Shown: positions 42,219 to 52,737, numbered from the stretch's first letter. The stretch: DNA of 64,000 nucleotides from Asparagopsis taxiformis (GCA_030407315.1 JALQPE010000598.1:124001-188000), one strand, 5' to 3'. Notes: generated by a model not told the origin, from the sequence alone. A program made the numbers and translations.

Positions 42219-42499
42219 TAAACACCTTCAAAGGGTACATCCCGAAATCGCCACTCTGTCACTTTGCCACTCGGGTGACCAAACACAACAAGAGAAATGA
42301 GTGGGACATTCGCCACTTCAGATGATGTGACCCGGGGGTTGCCTGGGCCGGTTCACTAACCCACTCTGCTTTCATTTGCATAGATAATATCCATGTGTAG
42401 GTAGGAATCGTGTATTTGACATGACCACACTTTCGAAACACTGCATAATGATATCAGCTTCTGCCGTCGTAGTTTGCTCAGCAGCACTGCAGTATTACG
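42219..42499. other. 281-bp spacer of the inverted repeat
   Basis: This unique sequence lies between the two arms. It has no internal symmetry that I can see and no gene. It contains a GC-rich stretch (GTGACCCGGGGGTTGCC). Confidence 0.7.
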
Positions 42500-43038
42500 G
42501 CAGTATCAATGTAATTTTTCCGTGTAGTGTATAAATTGCCAATTGGCCCATCTCATTCCCGCAGCGTCCTCACGTTCGTGTCGTATAATGGTTAGGAAGC
42601 CACTGTATATTTCGCTGTCACCGAAGAGATCCGGGTTCAATTCCCGGCACGAGCTGGATGATATTTTTTACTACCCCGATGGAAATGATTACATAGACTG
42701 TGTGGATATCTGGTATGGAGAAGTCTATCTCCACCCGTCTCTCAATTTATACCCACTCCAGGTTAAATCATCCTCCGGTGACTATCCTCGCAAGGAAGTC
42801 AAACAAATCAACATCGTCCTCCAGCCGATCCCGAAGTGTTGGTCTATATACAACATCTGGTTCAACACCAAAGTTTTCCAGAATAGCACCAGCACTATTC
42901 CCCGTTCTCATCAATCTAAACGTACTCGTAGCAAACCCAACTCCACGCGGCAAAGGAGCGAATTCATCCGGTAGCCCCTCACTCAATTGCTCATAGTCCC
43001 TAACAGTGCTTCCGCCCGCCCCTACATTCTCCCCAATC
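42500..43038. repeat. Right arm of 539-bp inverted repeat
   Basis: This is the mirror of 41680-42218. Positions 42768-43038 are the 3' end of the complete S41-B gene, which identifies this arm as the probable source. The other part contains tRNA copy 2 on the plus strand. Confidence 0.93.
42574..42654 (+). tRNA. tRNA-Asp(GTC)-like gene, copy 2, with 8-nt insertion
   Basis: This is identical to copy 1 except at 42598 (A instead of T), which turns D stem pair A12-T23 into an A-A mismatch. All other stems, the GTC anticodon loop, the B box and a six-T terminator (42664-42669) are kept. The same extra ACTGTATA lies between D and anticodon stems. It converges with the S41-B gene, whose stop is about 110 bp away. 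Confidence 0.7.
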
Positions 43039-44600
43039 AACACAAGCGGTGCAAGTTCATGGTCGACATGCATGGCTGCAAAGGTATCACCAGCAGAATA
43101 TGTCAATCCGTCACCAAGGACCACGTATGGACCATCATAAATTTGTGGAAGTCTATCGAAGTCAAAATTAAACTCCATGCTTCCTATATATGGATCTCCC
43201 GCTAGTCGTGCCGTTCGCATTGCTGGCCTGACTGGAGCAAAGATTTCACCGAATGGCTCGTTCAGCATGGTGAAGTTCTTATTGACAATACGGTCTAAAA
43301 GCGCTGTTGCGCGCAATTTGATGGTCGGCACATCGAAAGGTTCGCCTGTCAGTAGTTCGGTATAAAACTTGGTTAGAATTACGAAACCACCTCGGTTGCC
43401 CCTTATGTCAACTATGAGTCCTCTTCGTGGCATTTGGGATATAAGGCTGACAAATTCCAGTACAATTTCCAGAAAAGTGGCGTCCTCGGGAGCACTAAAC
43501 GAAGATAGCTTCAGACGTCCAATGCTTCCAAATCTTGTCCTGATGATTTCTCCACTGAAGAACCTACAGAAAGTTCTATTCACAGGAATCGGTAGCCTGT
43601 CAGGGATTAGTCGACTTGTTTCTTCTAAGGTCATCATCTGCTTTGCAGAAAATCGAATATCCTCTTCTTTGTTGTCTCCTGCTGTCTCCTGCTCGTTTTC
43701 CCGTTGACTTCTTGAAACTATTAGTGCATCCGTGGGGAAATTGGGGTCCTCAAGGAAAAATGGCAGTGAAGCATTACTAACTGTAGTGGAGTAAATCCAA
43801 TCCACACGAATAGTTGTCATGTTCCCAAAAGTATTCTTGAATCCAACTTCCACGAAGTCTCTAATCGGTAATGGATCGACAACCAAAAACTTGACACGAA
43901 GATTGAAAATTCCATTAGCAAACTGTGCGGCTGGATTAGAGCCATATCCAACTTCGCCCTCTCTTAAAATCGCATCCTCAATATCCTCTCCATCCCACAT
44001 CACGATTTCTGACCCGACACCAAATGATTTATCCGAAAATTCAGCATCTAATCCCACATCAGTGACCACAAACTTTCTCTCCCCACCTTCTGTATAGTAC
44101 TCTTTGAATGTGAAAGGGATAAAAGCTCGAGAATCACCAAGGGGTGATGGTGAAATATAGACAGTATGCAAGTCGTTGAGACGTTGAATGATATCAAAAA
44201 TGCGATTGTGAAATTGGATGTTGGACAAATTGAGTCCGGATCGAAGCTCGTTGCCCAGTTCGGAAAACAAACGAACGGGGTCTACATTAAGAAAGCGAAG
44301 ATGTAGCAATCTATGTGGGTGGAATCCTAGAAGCACTCTTGATATTCTCCTGATGATGGTAAGGCGATTGGTGAGCGAAATGGGATCGCGATTCATAAAT
44401 TCCTCGAGACGGGCCCGATCGATTTCTCGTCTGGATGTGTTACAAGATGGTTCTCTTGAGAGAAATATGCAGCTTTTTGTCAACGGCTCACAGAAATCAA
44501 AGCTGCATGGGAGAATACTCTCACAATCTGATGATTTTTCACATCGAAGACCGTGAGTGAAGAGAAATAGAAGTGATACCAGTGCAAACTTGGCAAGCAT
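42768..44600 (-). CDS. Secreted S41-family peptidase-like protein B
   Basis: This 610-residue paralog of the protein at 33630 has the same architecture: signal peptide (MLAKFALVSLLFLFTHG), Cys-rich N-terminus with the same spacing (CEKSSDCESILPCSFDFCEP), RGLIVDIRGNRGG, and GDGLTYSAGDTFAA with the candidate Ser. GENVGAGGSTV again stands where peptidases have a Lys. The two copies differ throughout in codon and amino acid, so this duplication is much older than the inverted repeat that overlaps its 3' end. The start is the first ATG, 84 nt after a TATA box. Confidence 0.85.
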   Translation of the reverse strand: MLAKFALVSLLFLFTHGLRCEKSSDCESILPCSFDFCEPLTKSCIFLSREPSCNTSRREIDRARLEEFMNRDPISLTNRLTIIRRISRVLLGFHPHRLLHLRFLNVDPVRLFSELGNELRSGLNLSNIQFHNRIFDIIQRLNDLHTVYISPSPLGDSRAFIPFTFKEYYTEGGERKFVVTDVGLDAEFSDKSFGVGSEIVMWDGEDIEDAILREGEVGYGSNPAAQFANGIFNLRVKFLVVDPLPIRDFVEVGFKNTFGNMTTIRVDWIYSTTVSNASLPFFLEDPNFPTDALIVSRSQRENEQETAGDNKEEDIRFSAKQMMTLEETSRLIPDRLPIPVNRTFCRFFSGEIIRTRFGSIGRLKLSSFSAPEDATFLEIVLEFVSLISQMPRRGLIVDIRGNRGGFVILTKFYTELLTGEPFDVPTIKLRATALLDRIVNKNFTMLNEPFGEIFAPVRPAMRTARLAGDPYIGSMEFNFDFDRLPQIYDGPYVVLGDGLTYSAGDTFAAMHVDHELAPLVLIGENVGAGGSTVRDYEQLSEGLPDEFAPLPRGVGFATSTFRLMRTGNSAGAILENFGVEPDVVYRPTLRDRLEDDVDLFDFLARIVTGG

Positions 44601-44683
44601 ATTGCAAGTTCAATTGGGAAATTTTGGGGTACGGGTATGTTGTGAAAGAGGTATCCATGGGAAATGTTCGAGACGGCTGAGGG

Positions 44684-44689
44684 TTTATA
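44684..44689 (-). promoter_or_regulatory. TATA box of S41-B gene
   Basis: TATAAA (context AATATAAACCC on the minus strand) lies about 85 nt before the ATG at 44600, similar in placement to the box of S41-A. Confidence 0.65.
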
Positions 44690-45544
44690 TTGCCGTTGAA
44701 GTATAACATGAAGGGAAGGCATTGCATCCTTCTCAGAATAGAAAATAGAGACAGGATGTTTGGAAAAAAATTGTTGTGCGAACATGCAAACGAGGAACAA
44801 CTGCCATTCAAAACAATATCGGAAGCTCCACTGCAGATGACGATGAATGGTCATTGCTGTGGAGCATTTCCAGTTATGATCTATTTAGCAGATACAACAG
44901 CACTGGAATGTCAGAACTAACTCGTTATTCATAACGCAACGGGCTTATGATTTGCTAAGAATATATACAAAAGTGTTTATTTTCGACGAGCTGGAACTAG
45001 ATAAAAATCCATGAACAAGAGACCTGTTTGGGTTGCATTGTTGTCTAGAAAGCATACTACGCACAAAAATCCTCAGCCGCATATTAGGGACACTTAGTTT
45101 ATTGGAGTCCCGATATTGGTTCCCATTCAATAAGTCCAAAACAATATAGTGGCTGGGCAACAGCACTCACTGTGGAATGCAGCACGTTCTGAAACAAACT
45201 AGCCCTCATTGAAGGTTTTCTACCTTCCACCATGATTGGGATATAAAATATCAGTAGAAAAGCCTACGTGTGCGGAAGTCTGTCCAATTCTTGTCGTCTA
45301 TATTCTATGTACAAATATTCTTATGTACGACTACAAAAGAAAATGCACGCAATAATGTGCTTTGTTATTCAGATATGAATGTTTCAATAGAGCAATGGTC
45401 ATGCCGTTTCGCTTGTTTCAGATAAAAAACGCCTCCGTCTAGCGAGTAATACAGGGAATACTTCAGCCAGATCCTGCCGACCGAAAAGTAAGAAATAGAT
45501 GCTCCGAACTGAAGCGCTAGAGGGGACACCGAAACGAAATATGA

Positions 45545-46560
45545 TTATCTTCCACTTTCAGCCATCTGCTGCATACCCACCACATATTCGAGTATCGCTG
45601 CCTTACGACGGCAGTTTTGTGTGGTTTGAAAGGCCATGCTATGTTCAGTAAGGGGAAGGAGCCTTGCGGAGGATAATGTAGACAATTCGTTACCACTTGC
45701 ACTACAGTGCCTGATGAAGATTGCCACAATCGGGAGCATTGTAGGTATTGAGCACCAGCTAGGTGTATTACCTGGGTACAATTTTTTTATTTCAGACGTA
45801 GCTGAAATGTTGGCAGGTGGCTTGCATTGTTGGTGTATTCCGTGTTTGTACATCTGAAACAAGTATGTGATCTACTCGTTTGGCTTCAGTGGTATTCATT
45901 CCTATTAATTTATTTGGAGCTCCGAGATTATGATGTTAAATTAGGTTGTGGAGATCATCCCCAGCAATGAGAGCGTGTAGGTCGCAAGCACTGCTGCAGT
46001 GGAACACCAAGCTTATCTAGGTTACTGTGAATTATTCTAACATTTCCTGAAGTTGAATTTATCTCAATCCCTTGTAATGGTATTGACTTTTGATTCAGAA
46101 GGTCTCGCTTAAGATAACTGGCGCTGAACTTGAACAATACTACACAAGTCAGAGTGGGATTAATTTCTACATCTTGCCCAAGACCGTCCAAAAAGCATGT
46201 TTCATATCGTATCTGTTAAGAGGAGGAGGGCTTTAAATATGCCACCAGTTCTGTCTTCAGAAGTTTGAATGTCGAAATTGGAACGAACGAAATACAACAA
46301 TCCATCACCCTCATAGCCAAGGCAAATAACACAGAGGCAGTTTCATTATTGCCTACAACCATGTTCATGTCCCTGTCCAAGTTCCACTGACAAAACCAGG
46401 GGAAATGTGTGCTGCATCTTGAGCGAATTACGTGTGGCGTGTTTCGCAAAGCAATGCCTTGTTCATCTAAACTGGTCAAGGACCTTGTTGGGATGAATTT
46501 CGACACAAGCACATCATTAGTTTGTGATTTACACCGGTACATTTCGCGTTCAAGAGGCTA
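45545..46560 (-). other. Possible intron-split gene or pseudogene, unknown
   Basis: Three coding-like blocks follow each other on the minus strand. Block 1 (46555-46219) has MYRCKSQTNDVLVSKF and WFCQWNLDRDMNMVV. Block 2 (46205-45955) has LDGLGQDVEINPTLTCVV and VRIIHSNLDKLG. Block 3 (about 45856-45545) has YPGNTPSWCSIPTMLP and AAILEYVVGMQQMAE. Blocks 1 and 2 are in the same frame, separated by one TAA. That TAA lies inside a pyrimidine tract ending in AG (CCTCCTCCTCTTAACAG), just as a 3' splice site would look. Block 3 also follows CTTGTTTCAG. I recognise no family. A decayed gene is equally possible. Confidence 0.3.
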
Positions 46561-47374
46561 GAATGTATCTTAGAGCGTAAGTTGTGTGATTAGACGATAA
46601 ACTTTGAATCGTTGAGATGTCGAACGTGTAGTTTATTGCTACCAGCGATGAAAACATGGACAGATATTATTGCAATGATATGAGATCACACCGTGATCAC
46701 GAGAACATTTCGAACTGTTACGTCAAAAACTGAACGTATGCGTCATGCTATGACGGCACATTGACATCATCATGCCAGCGTTATTTTGATGACCCGATTT
46801 TATTTCAATTTTGCCAGAGTTCTCGAAATCGTTGAGAAAAGTTTAGGAAGGTCGCCGCACACATCAACGTACTTGGTCGACTAGAACAGGGATTTGGATG
46901 CCTGTTGATGATACTAGGACGCGGTTGAGGGAACAAATTTTCCAAGTTGAAGTTGAATTCAGTTTGCCCTTCCATATGTATGACAAAATTCCTCGGTGAA
47001 GGAATATCGAAAATTCAATATTCGATATTTCCAGATATTGGTGCAATTTTGAAAATTATAAAACACGAATCAGAGTGCACGGACACACGTGTACAGCTTC
47101 GCAACGGCAGAGAGATGCACGCATCACCAGCACAGCGCAGCACAGCAAACCGCTTCAATTACGATACTCGTCATCTCAACAATTTCTCGCCGAGATATCA
47201 TTCGCAGCACGAACGAGACAAAATCTCCACGACTCAGCGTATCATAATTTCCTGATACACCCACAGTCCACACCAGCACGACGCGACTTTTCATACCGCC
47301 AACCGACTCATCACTCCCAACAATGTGCACTCGTCCAACCGCCATCGCCGCCCGTCAGCCGCCGCATCCGTCAA

Positions 47375-50300
47375 ATGGACGCACGGGAAGAATGGCACAT
47401 TCGTCTGCGATTATCACTTCGCGTCGCAACCGGCGCCGCAATAGTGTCCACACTCGCCCTCGCGACGCCGCTCACATCCGGCTGCACCACCAGTGTGCTC
47501 TTTCTCATCACATCACTGGCCGGTACGCCGCATAATCACCAGGGGTTTCAGATTCACTCGGCCAATCTCACCTTCCTCGGCGCCCTGCTCGGCGCCATTG
47601 CGTACATCGTTGTCGCATTGGTCTCCGGTACGTCCAAGATCGGCTCGTTTTTCTCCGCCGCACCCTTCATCGTCTTCTTCTCCGCCCTTCGAGCTGATGC
47701 GCGTCTCACACCGCTCCCGCCCGTCGCAAATGTCTATCTCGGCTTTCTCGTCATTTCCCGTCTAGATGACCCGCGCTCGGAGGTGATACGCAATGCGCTC
47801 GCCCTGCTGTTGGAAGCGTTTGTCGCCTGGGCCGTCGCTATGTTTATCAATCTTGTCCTCTTTCCAGACCGTGCGGGCGATCTGGGCCGTCGCATTGTGG
47901 CCGAAGAGTTGCAAACTGTCGGTAAGATCATTTCCAACACAGGCACCAATACATTTTCTAATCATCCCTATTCAAAGTTGCAATCATTCCCCAATGATAG
48001 TTTCTCCCGTCGTTTCGATTCCTTTATCGACAAGGGCTTGTTGGAGAACGCAATCTCCGCAGATCTTTTCCGAAATTACGTCTTCCAAGCACCCAACTTT
48101 CACCGACTGCAAGGCCAACCAACCGCCACCACAGGTCGCACACCACAGATGCTGCGAGCCGCCTATGACACCCTTCACTATCTCCATGATCTTCGTCCGT
48201 TTGGCAGCACTGTTACCCCCTCTTATAAACAGCTCGCGCGCGCGCGCCAGCTGTTCGCTGCCTCTCAATTCGAGCCGCGCATCTTCCCCGAAGCGGTGTC
48301 GCGCTGGCGTAACCCGCACCTCTGGCAACTGGTGCTTGACAGAGTGGAATCCCTCGTGAACAAAGCCTCGTGTCTCGAATCTGTCTCCTGTGGAACCGAC
48401 GGTTCGCGTCGCTTCTCACCCGCCGCTGTTCGTGACTTTTTCGGCGAGGCATACTTCCCGCTCTGGATGTCCCACTTTGCAGGCTGTGCGGCCGCCTGTG
48501 CTGTAATGTCGCACAATATGCACCACTCAACCTGTCACCATATGTTTGAATTGCCGAGTTTGGACCCCAACGCAGTCACCTTGTCGCCCAGTCAACGCGC
48601 GCTCCATGCGACCATCGACCCCCGTAAATGGCGCGCAAGGCGCTGGGAAATGGCCTTTGGCATCTTGATGCGCTATAGAAATGGCGTCCGGAATACTACC
48701 TTGGAGCCAAGATTGCTTCCAGAGGCTTGGCATGATGTCGTTGCTGGTATGAACAGGCGCGATTTGGATAAGTATTCACATCCTCGTGAATCGGACAACA
48801 GACAAGCGGCGATCACGATGTCGGAGAGACAGGCATTAGCTTTCTTCGCAATCGCAAGTCAGGCTATGTCTGAAGAAATTTCCTTTGTTCAGGCTTCAAT
48901 GACCAAACTAGCTGATTCTGTGCACCATAAGACGGTGTTTGATCGATGCCAGTTTCTCTTGGGTGGTTTTGTAGCGCTTGGAAGACGAGTTCGCAAACTT
49001 GTTATCGGACGTGTGGAGGCATGGGAGGTTCGGTTTGTCTTCACACATTCACTGCTGCTGTTATTCATATTGGCATTGGCGCTGTTTCTGCCGCTCAGGG
49101 AAACGATTGAAGCTGCCGAACTTGCCTGGATATTTACTTCGGCAGCGCTAGCTGCACAGCTTAGTGCTGAGCCAACATTGTTCATAGGCACCATTCGTGT
49201 AGCTGGTTCGATCACTGGAGCGGTTCTATCGTATGGCTTCAATTCGTTCTTAAACGCCATTGGCAGGAGTGATAATCCTTCATTGCAGTATGCTGTAGTC
49301 CCATACATATTCTTTGTTACCATTGTCTTTGTCATGTCAGCAAAACCATGGTTGAGATATGCAGCTTTCCTCGTGGTCGTTACAAATTCTGTTCTGGTCT
49401 TCTGTCCAAGAGCCACAGAAGAATGCTCGGTCGTCCTTGCGCAGCAAACAGAGTCCTGCATACCTGATGGGCCGTACTTCATCTCACGTGGCGCCAATGT
49501 GAGTATCGGGGTCATATTCGCTGTCATCTTCCACATCGTGTTCTGGCCGCGCATTGCATTACACGAAGCGCTACGCGAACTTTCCTGTGCATTTAAGAAC
49601 TCAGCTCGCGTTTTTCGCAAAATTCATGCGACATACTTTGCATTCGGTGTGGACCACCGCATGAAGGAGCGATTGACGACATGGGGAAATCAGACACTGG
49701 AATCACACAGTGAAGAAAACTCCCTCTTGCGAAACGATACTATCTATGCTCGAGACACAAACATTCTATCCTCAGTGCACAAACAGGTAGGCAGATACGT
49801 CTCCAAGGCTATACTGCTTGTCAATGTCGAAGCAAACGTATGGCGTGTTGGACCGCTGCGTCTGCCTCATCTGGTCGAGTCGCTACTGCCTGACTTCATA
49901 TCGCTCAAGGTCAGCCTCTCCGAATTGGCTATGATTCTGGGGCGACGTCCAATCTTTTCCGGGGAATATGGACGTTCAGCATATGAGTATTACATAGAAC
50001 CGGTGTTGGCACTGTACGAAAACCTGCAAGTTTCCCTTCAGAACATGGTTGGTGTTACGAATCAGACTCTTTTTACGAAGCGTAAGGAGGCCGTTTTAAG
50101 AGACATAAGCCTTGATCTGCATATGGCAATCGCTCACCTTTCGCGGTGTAGATATTCCCTGTACCAGGACGCAAAGAGCCGTTGTTTCAAATTGGGAAAT
50201 ATGAAAGACAGCAATGGAGCTGGACATCGACGGAGAAACTCTTCCCGGTTCGAGTCGGGATGGCAGCGCGACGTTGCCAAGCAACTATCAGTTCGAGAAG

Positions 50301-50578
50301 CGCATTGGACGCAGCAACTTTCGCAGCCAGACAATGTAGCGGAAGACGATACGATTTACCATTTCAGGGGGCTCAAGCGTTCTTTGTCGGCTGGAAGCAA
50401 AGCTGATCTTCATTCTTGGGCTCTTTCAGATGTGTGCGTAGATGATTTAATTTTGTACAATGCATTTACCTTTGTGGCTGATGGATGCCTTAGTGCATTT
50501 GTGCGTATCGCAGTGAGAGTCCTCGCGGATGGAGAGCAGAAGCTCGTGCGGCGAAAGAACGGGAATAAGAAGTTGTAG
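47375..50578 (+). CDS. FUSC/aromatic-acid-exporter-like membrane protein
   Basis: This 1067-residue protein has the two-half layout of the FUSC/ArAE superfamily (bacterial YccS/AaeB, fungal BRE4-like, plant ALMT relatives). The first membrane block is at ~15-180 (GAAIVSTLALATPL, LTFLGALLGAIAYIVVALV, NALALLLEAFVAWAVAMFINLVLFPD). A long soluble helical region follows. The second membrane block, at ~555-740, has VRFVFTHSLLLLFILALALFLP, IFTSAALAAQLSAEP, GSITGAVLSYGFNSFL and IGVIFAVIFHIVFWPR. The tail is cytosolic. An efflux role for organic anions is inferred from the family. The upstream frame has no ATG, so 47375 is the start. Out-of-frame ATGs at 47115 and 47323 in the leader could act as upstream ORFs. 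Confidence 0.85.
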   Translation: MDAREEWHIRLRLSLRVATGAAIVSTLALATPLTSGCTTSVLFLITSLAGTPHNHQGFQIHSANLTFLGALLGAIAYIVVALVSGTSKIGSFFSAAPFIVFFSALRADARLTPLPPVANVYLGFLVISRLDDPRSEVIRNALALLLEAFVAWAVAMFINLVLFPDRAGDLGRRIVAEELQTVGKIISNTGTNTFSNHPYSKLQSFPNDSFSRRFDSFIDKGLLENAISADLFRNYVFQAPNFHRLQGQPTATTGRTPQMLRAAYDTLHYLHDLRPFGSTVTPSYKQLARARQLFAASQFEPRIFPEAVSRWRNPHLWQLVLDRVESLVNKASCLESVSCGTDGSRRFSPAAVRDFFGEAYFPLWMSHFAGCAAACAVMSHNMHHSTCHHMFELPSLDPNAVTLSPSQRALHATIDPRKWRARRWEMAFGILMRYRNGVRNTTLEPRLLPEAWHDVVAGMNRRDLDKYSHPRESDNRQAAITMSERQALAFFAIASQAMSEEISFVQASMTKLADSVHHKTVFDRCQFLLGGFVALGRRVRKLVIGRVEAWEVRFVFTHSLLLLFILALALFLPLRETIEAAELAWIFTSAALAAQLSAEPTLFIGTIRVAGSITGAVLSYGFNSFLNAIGRSDNPSLQYAVVPYIFFVTIVFVMSAKPWLRYAAFLVVVTNSVLVFCPRATEECSVVLAQQTESCIPDGPYFISRGANVSIGVIFAVIFHIVFWPRIALHEALRELSCAFKNSARVFRKIHATYFAFGVDHRMKERLTTWGNQTLESHSEENSLLRNDTIYARDTNILSSVHKQVGRYVSKAILLVNVEANVWRVGPLRLPHLVESLLPDFISLKVSLSELAMILGRRPIFSGEYGRSAYEYYIEPVLALYENLQVSLQNMVGVTNQTLFTKRKEAVLRDISLDLHMAIAHLSRCRYSLYQDAKSRCFKLGNMKDSNGAGHRRRNSSRFESGWQRDVAKQLSVREAHWTQQLSQPDNVAEDDTIYHFRGLKRSLSAGSKADLHSWALSDVCVDDLILYNAFTFVADGCLSAFVRIAVRVLADGEQKLVRRKNGNKKL

Positions 50579-50706
50579 AAAACCTCAAACAGATGTGAAG
50601 ATAGCGAACAATGATATCGATAAAACCCTGCTATGTACATACATGACTTCACTTGGCACTTATTCTATATGTACAACAGCCTATAACCATGCAAATGCAA
50701 CCAATA

Positions 50707-51255
50707 CTATACAAGGTCCCGGACATGACCAACGGCCTGCTGCGACTCCCACCCGGCTACATCCGGCAATAAGTCGAGCATATCATCAATAAGCGGATCA
50801 TGATGCGGCAGAATTTTCCTATCCTCCCGCACTTGTCTTTGTCTCTCCTCCACACAATCGCCCTCTTCAAAGTACTCATCATCCAGTACGCATGGTCGAT
50901 ACGCATGTCTCTCCTCCCAGAGTTCCACGTCCTCGGCCGTGACTTCCGCGGGAATGGGCAACGGAGCGCCCGCGGGGTCGGGCATGTCAATCGACGTTTC
51001 ACTCATAATTTCCACATCTTCATACACGACATCCAACTCCTCGCCGCTCTCATCCTCCTTCTCTTGCTCTTGATCGCGGGCGCGGAATCTCGGCGGCGTT
51101 TTCGGACGCGGAAGCTCCATAAATTGCTCGACGGCGGGTGGAGGCACGTGCGGAACAATCGCCGACGGCACTTGTTGATTGACCTCCGGTAAATCGGCGG
51201 TGTCTGTCTTTTTTACCGGCGTCCTTTGCAATAGCGGTTTCTTCGCGCGGAACAT
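50707..51255 (-). CDS. Unknown acidic protein
   Basis: The product has 182 residues from the only in-frame ATG. It has a basic N-terminus (MFRAKKPLLQRTPVKK), a Pro-rich middle (IVPHVPPPAVEQF, PRPKTPPRFRARDQ), then a strongly acidic part (EKEDESGEELDVVYEDVEI). The C-terminal third has regular Glu/Trp/Tyr residues (VELWEERHAYRPCVLDDEYFEEGD; DPLIDDMLDLLPDVAGWE). It may be a nuclear interaction protein; no family is recognised. It is tail-to-tail with FUSC, about 130 bp apart. Confidence 0.6.
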   Translation of the reverse strand: MFRAKKPLLQRTPVKKTDTADLPEVNQQVPSAIVPHVPPPAVEQFMELPRPKTPPRFRARDQEQEKEDESGEELDVVYEDVEIMSETSIDMPDPAGAPLPIPAEVTAEDVELWEERHAYRPCVLDDEYFEEGDCVEERQRQVREDRKILPHHDPLIDDMLDLLPDVAGWESQQAVGHVRDLV

Positions 51256-52737
51256 CTCGACAACGGGACTCGGCAGAATTGTTCGAAGTACGATACGACA
51301 GCGCCGGAGTCGGCAGGGTTTAGCTGGGATAAGAATGCCGTTCCGGCAAGAGATGCCGGCGATGAGGTATTGTACTGGGAGACATCTCGTACTGAGTATA
51401 AGGGGGGTGTCTGTTTCAAGCCGTTGCACTCCGTTTGAAATTTCGAGTATTCTTTTGGACGAGTTTTTTGGATAAATTTGTGCGGTTGTTGCGGAGTATT
51501 AGGCCATTTGCATGCGACGAGTATGACTTGTATGGGGGCATATCTTTTTCCCGCGTTTTTTCTGGACCTCCAGAAGATATTTTCGCACCTTTCATCGACT
51601 CCGCAGAAACAAGTCCTGATGCGATGGTATGCGTTACGCTGGCTTAATTATGAGATGTGATATTCAATTAGTGTGTGGGCGAGATAGGTCCGGAGGGTTG
51701 GTCGAATTGAATAGCCAATCTCCTTGTTCAATTTGTACTAGTTATCGACAATCTTCTCGCTCTATACAGAATTCCTCATCCCACGTTTCATTTGCAAGAA
51801 AGCAATGGGAAAATTGAAAACAAAGCGATTGTGCTTCTTCGATTTGAAGAGACCTAGTCCATTGTAAGGTACAACAACTCATCGATGCTCCTTAGTACAA
51901 TTTGCATTCCAGAACAAGTCTACAAAAACCAAAGGAATGTGGATGCGTATGTGCTCCATCGTGGCTCTTCGAATCTTATATCCCCCGAGCCGAAATACAG
52001 AGTAGTAGTGCTCAAGCTCTCACCACAATATTTCAACCGGTTCACTTCCACGGTTCAGAACTGTTCATCCGTGTTCGTCATTGTTCGCCTATTTTGTCAT
52101 TCTCTCTCGCCTCACTAGGTAATATGTTGCTCATCCAAACGTCTCGTTTCTCCACAGTTTTTTTATATGTGGTGTGCGATTGAGTAAACTCTTTTCTCAA
52201 ACGTAGTCTGACAAGAAATATGGATCCCATCAAGAAGGAAAGTTTCTGAATTTCAGTTCCTTTCTCGGGTTCCTCCACCATTTCTCAACTCAAGCATGCC
52301 TTTCTTTCAATCAAAAGGAAGTCCTTTAATACTATGCTGCGTGTGAGAATGCCTTGTAATTTCCCTTCCCAAGAACAACTCTATATTTCACACACAATAT
52401 TGATGTCATCAATCACATATTCTCTAAATGCACCCTTCATCATCAACGGCATATCAAAAATCGAGTTCGTCATACTACCTGTCCTGCTGATTTTTGTGTT
52501 GATGAATTCTGTCGCGATATGGTTCGCATAATTTCTTTCAAGTGTCTTTGTTTCCTCATTGTTCCGCCTTTTGTGAAACTCATACGATTTCGACATTACA
52601 AGACAGTCTCTCAATCCCTATATATATCCGACTCACTCATCTGACTCCTTCGAAACAAGCCAGAAACAACTATCAAACCCCAGCGATATCATCACCGTCT
52701 CATTCACACAACTATTCGTGTATCAGCTTCCAGAGAT
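51256..52737. other. 1.5-kb divergent interval
   Basis: This AT-rich stretch lies between the acidic-protein gene (minus) and the zinc-finger gene (plus). No gene is visible. The right end carries the TATA box listed next. Confidence 0.4.
52619..52627 (+). promoter_or_regulatory. TATA box of zinc-finger gene
   Basis: TATATATAT in the context CCCTATATATATCCG lies about 115 nt before the ATG at 52738. Confidence 0.55.

Larger units (their letters stand above)
44601..47374. other. 2.8-kb interval between S41-B and FUSC genes
   Basis: The left end is the S41-B promoter and the right end the FUSC leader, with a TATAAAA at 47057. In between, 45545-46560 on the minus strand may hold a small intron-split gene or pseudogene (separate entry). 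Nothing else is supportable. Confidence 0.4.

Noticed and set aside
42543..42974. 143-residue frame present in both inverted-repeat arms
   Set aside because: It runs through the tRNA and antisense to the S41-B 3' end. Its presence in both arms reflects the duplication, not coding.
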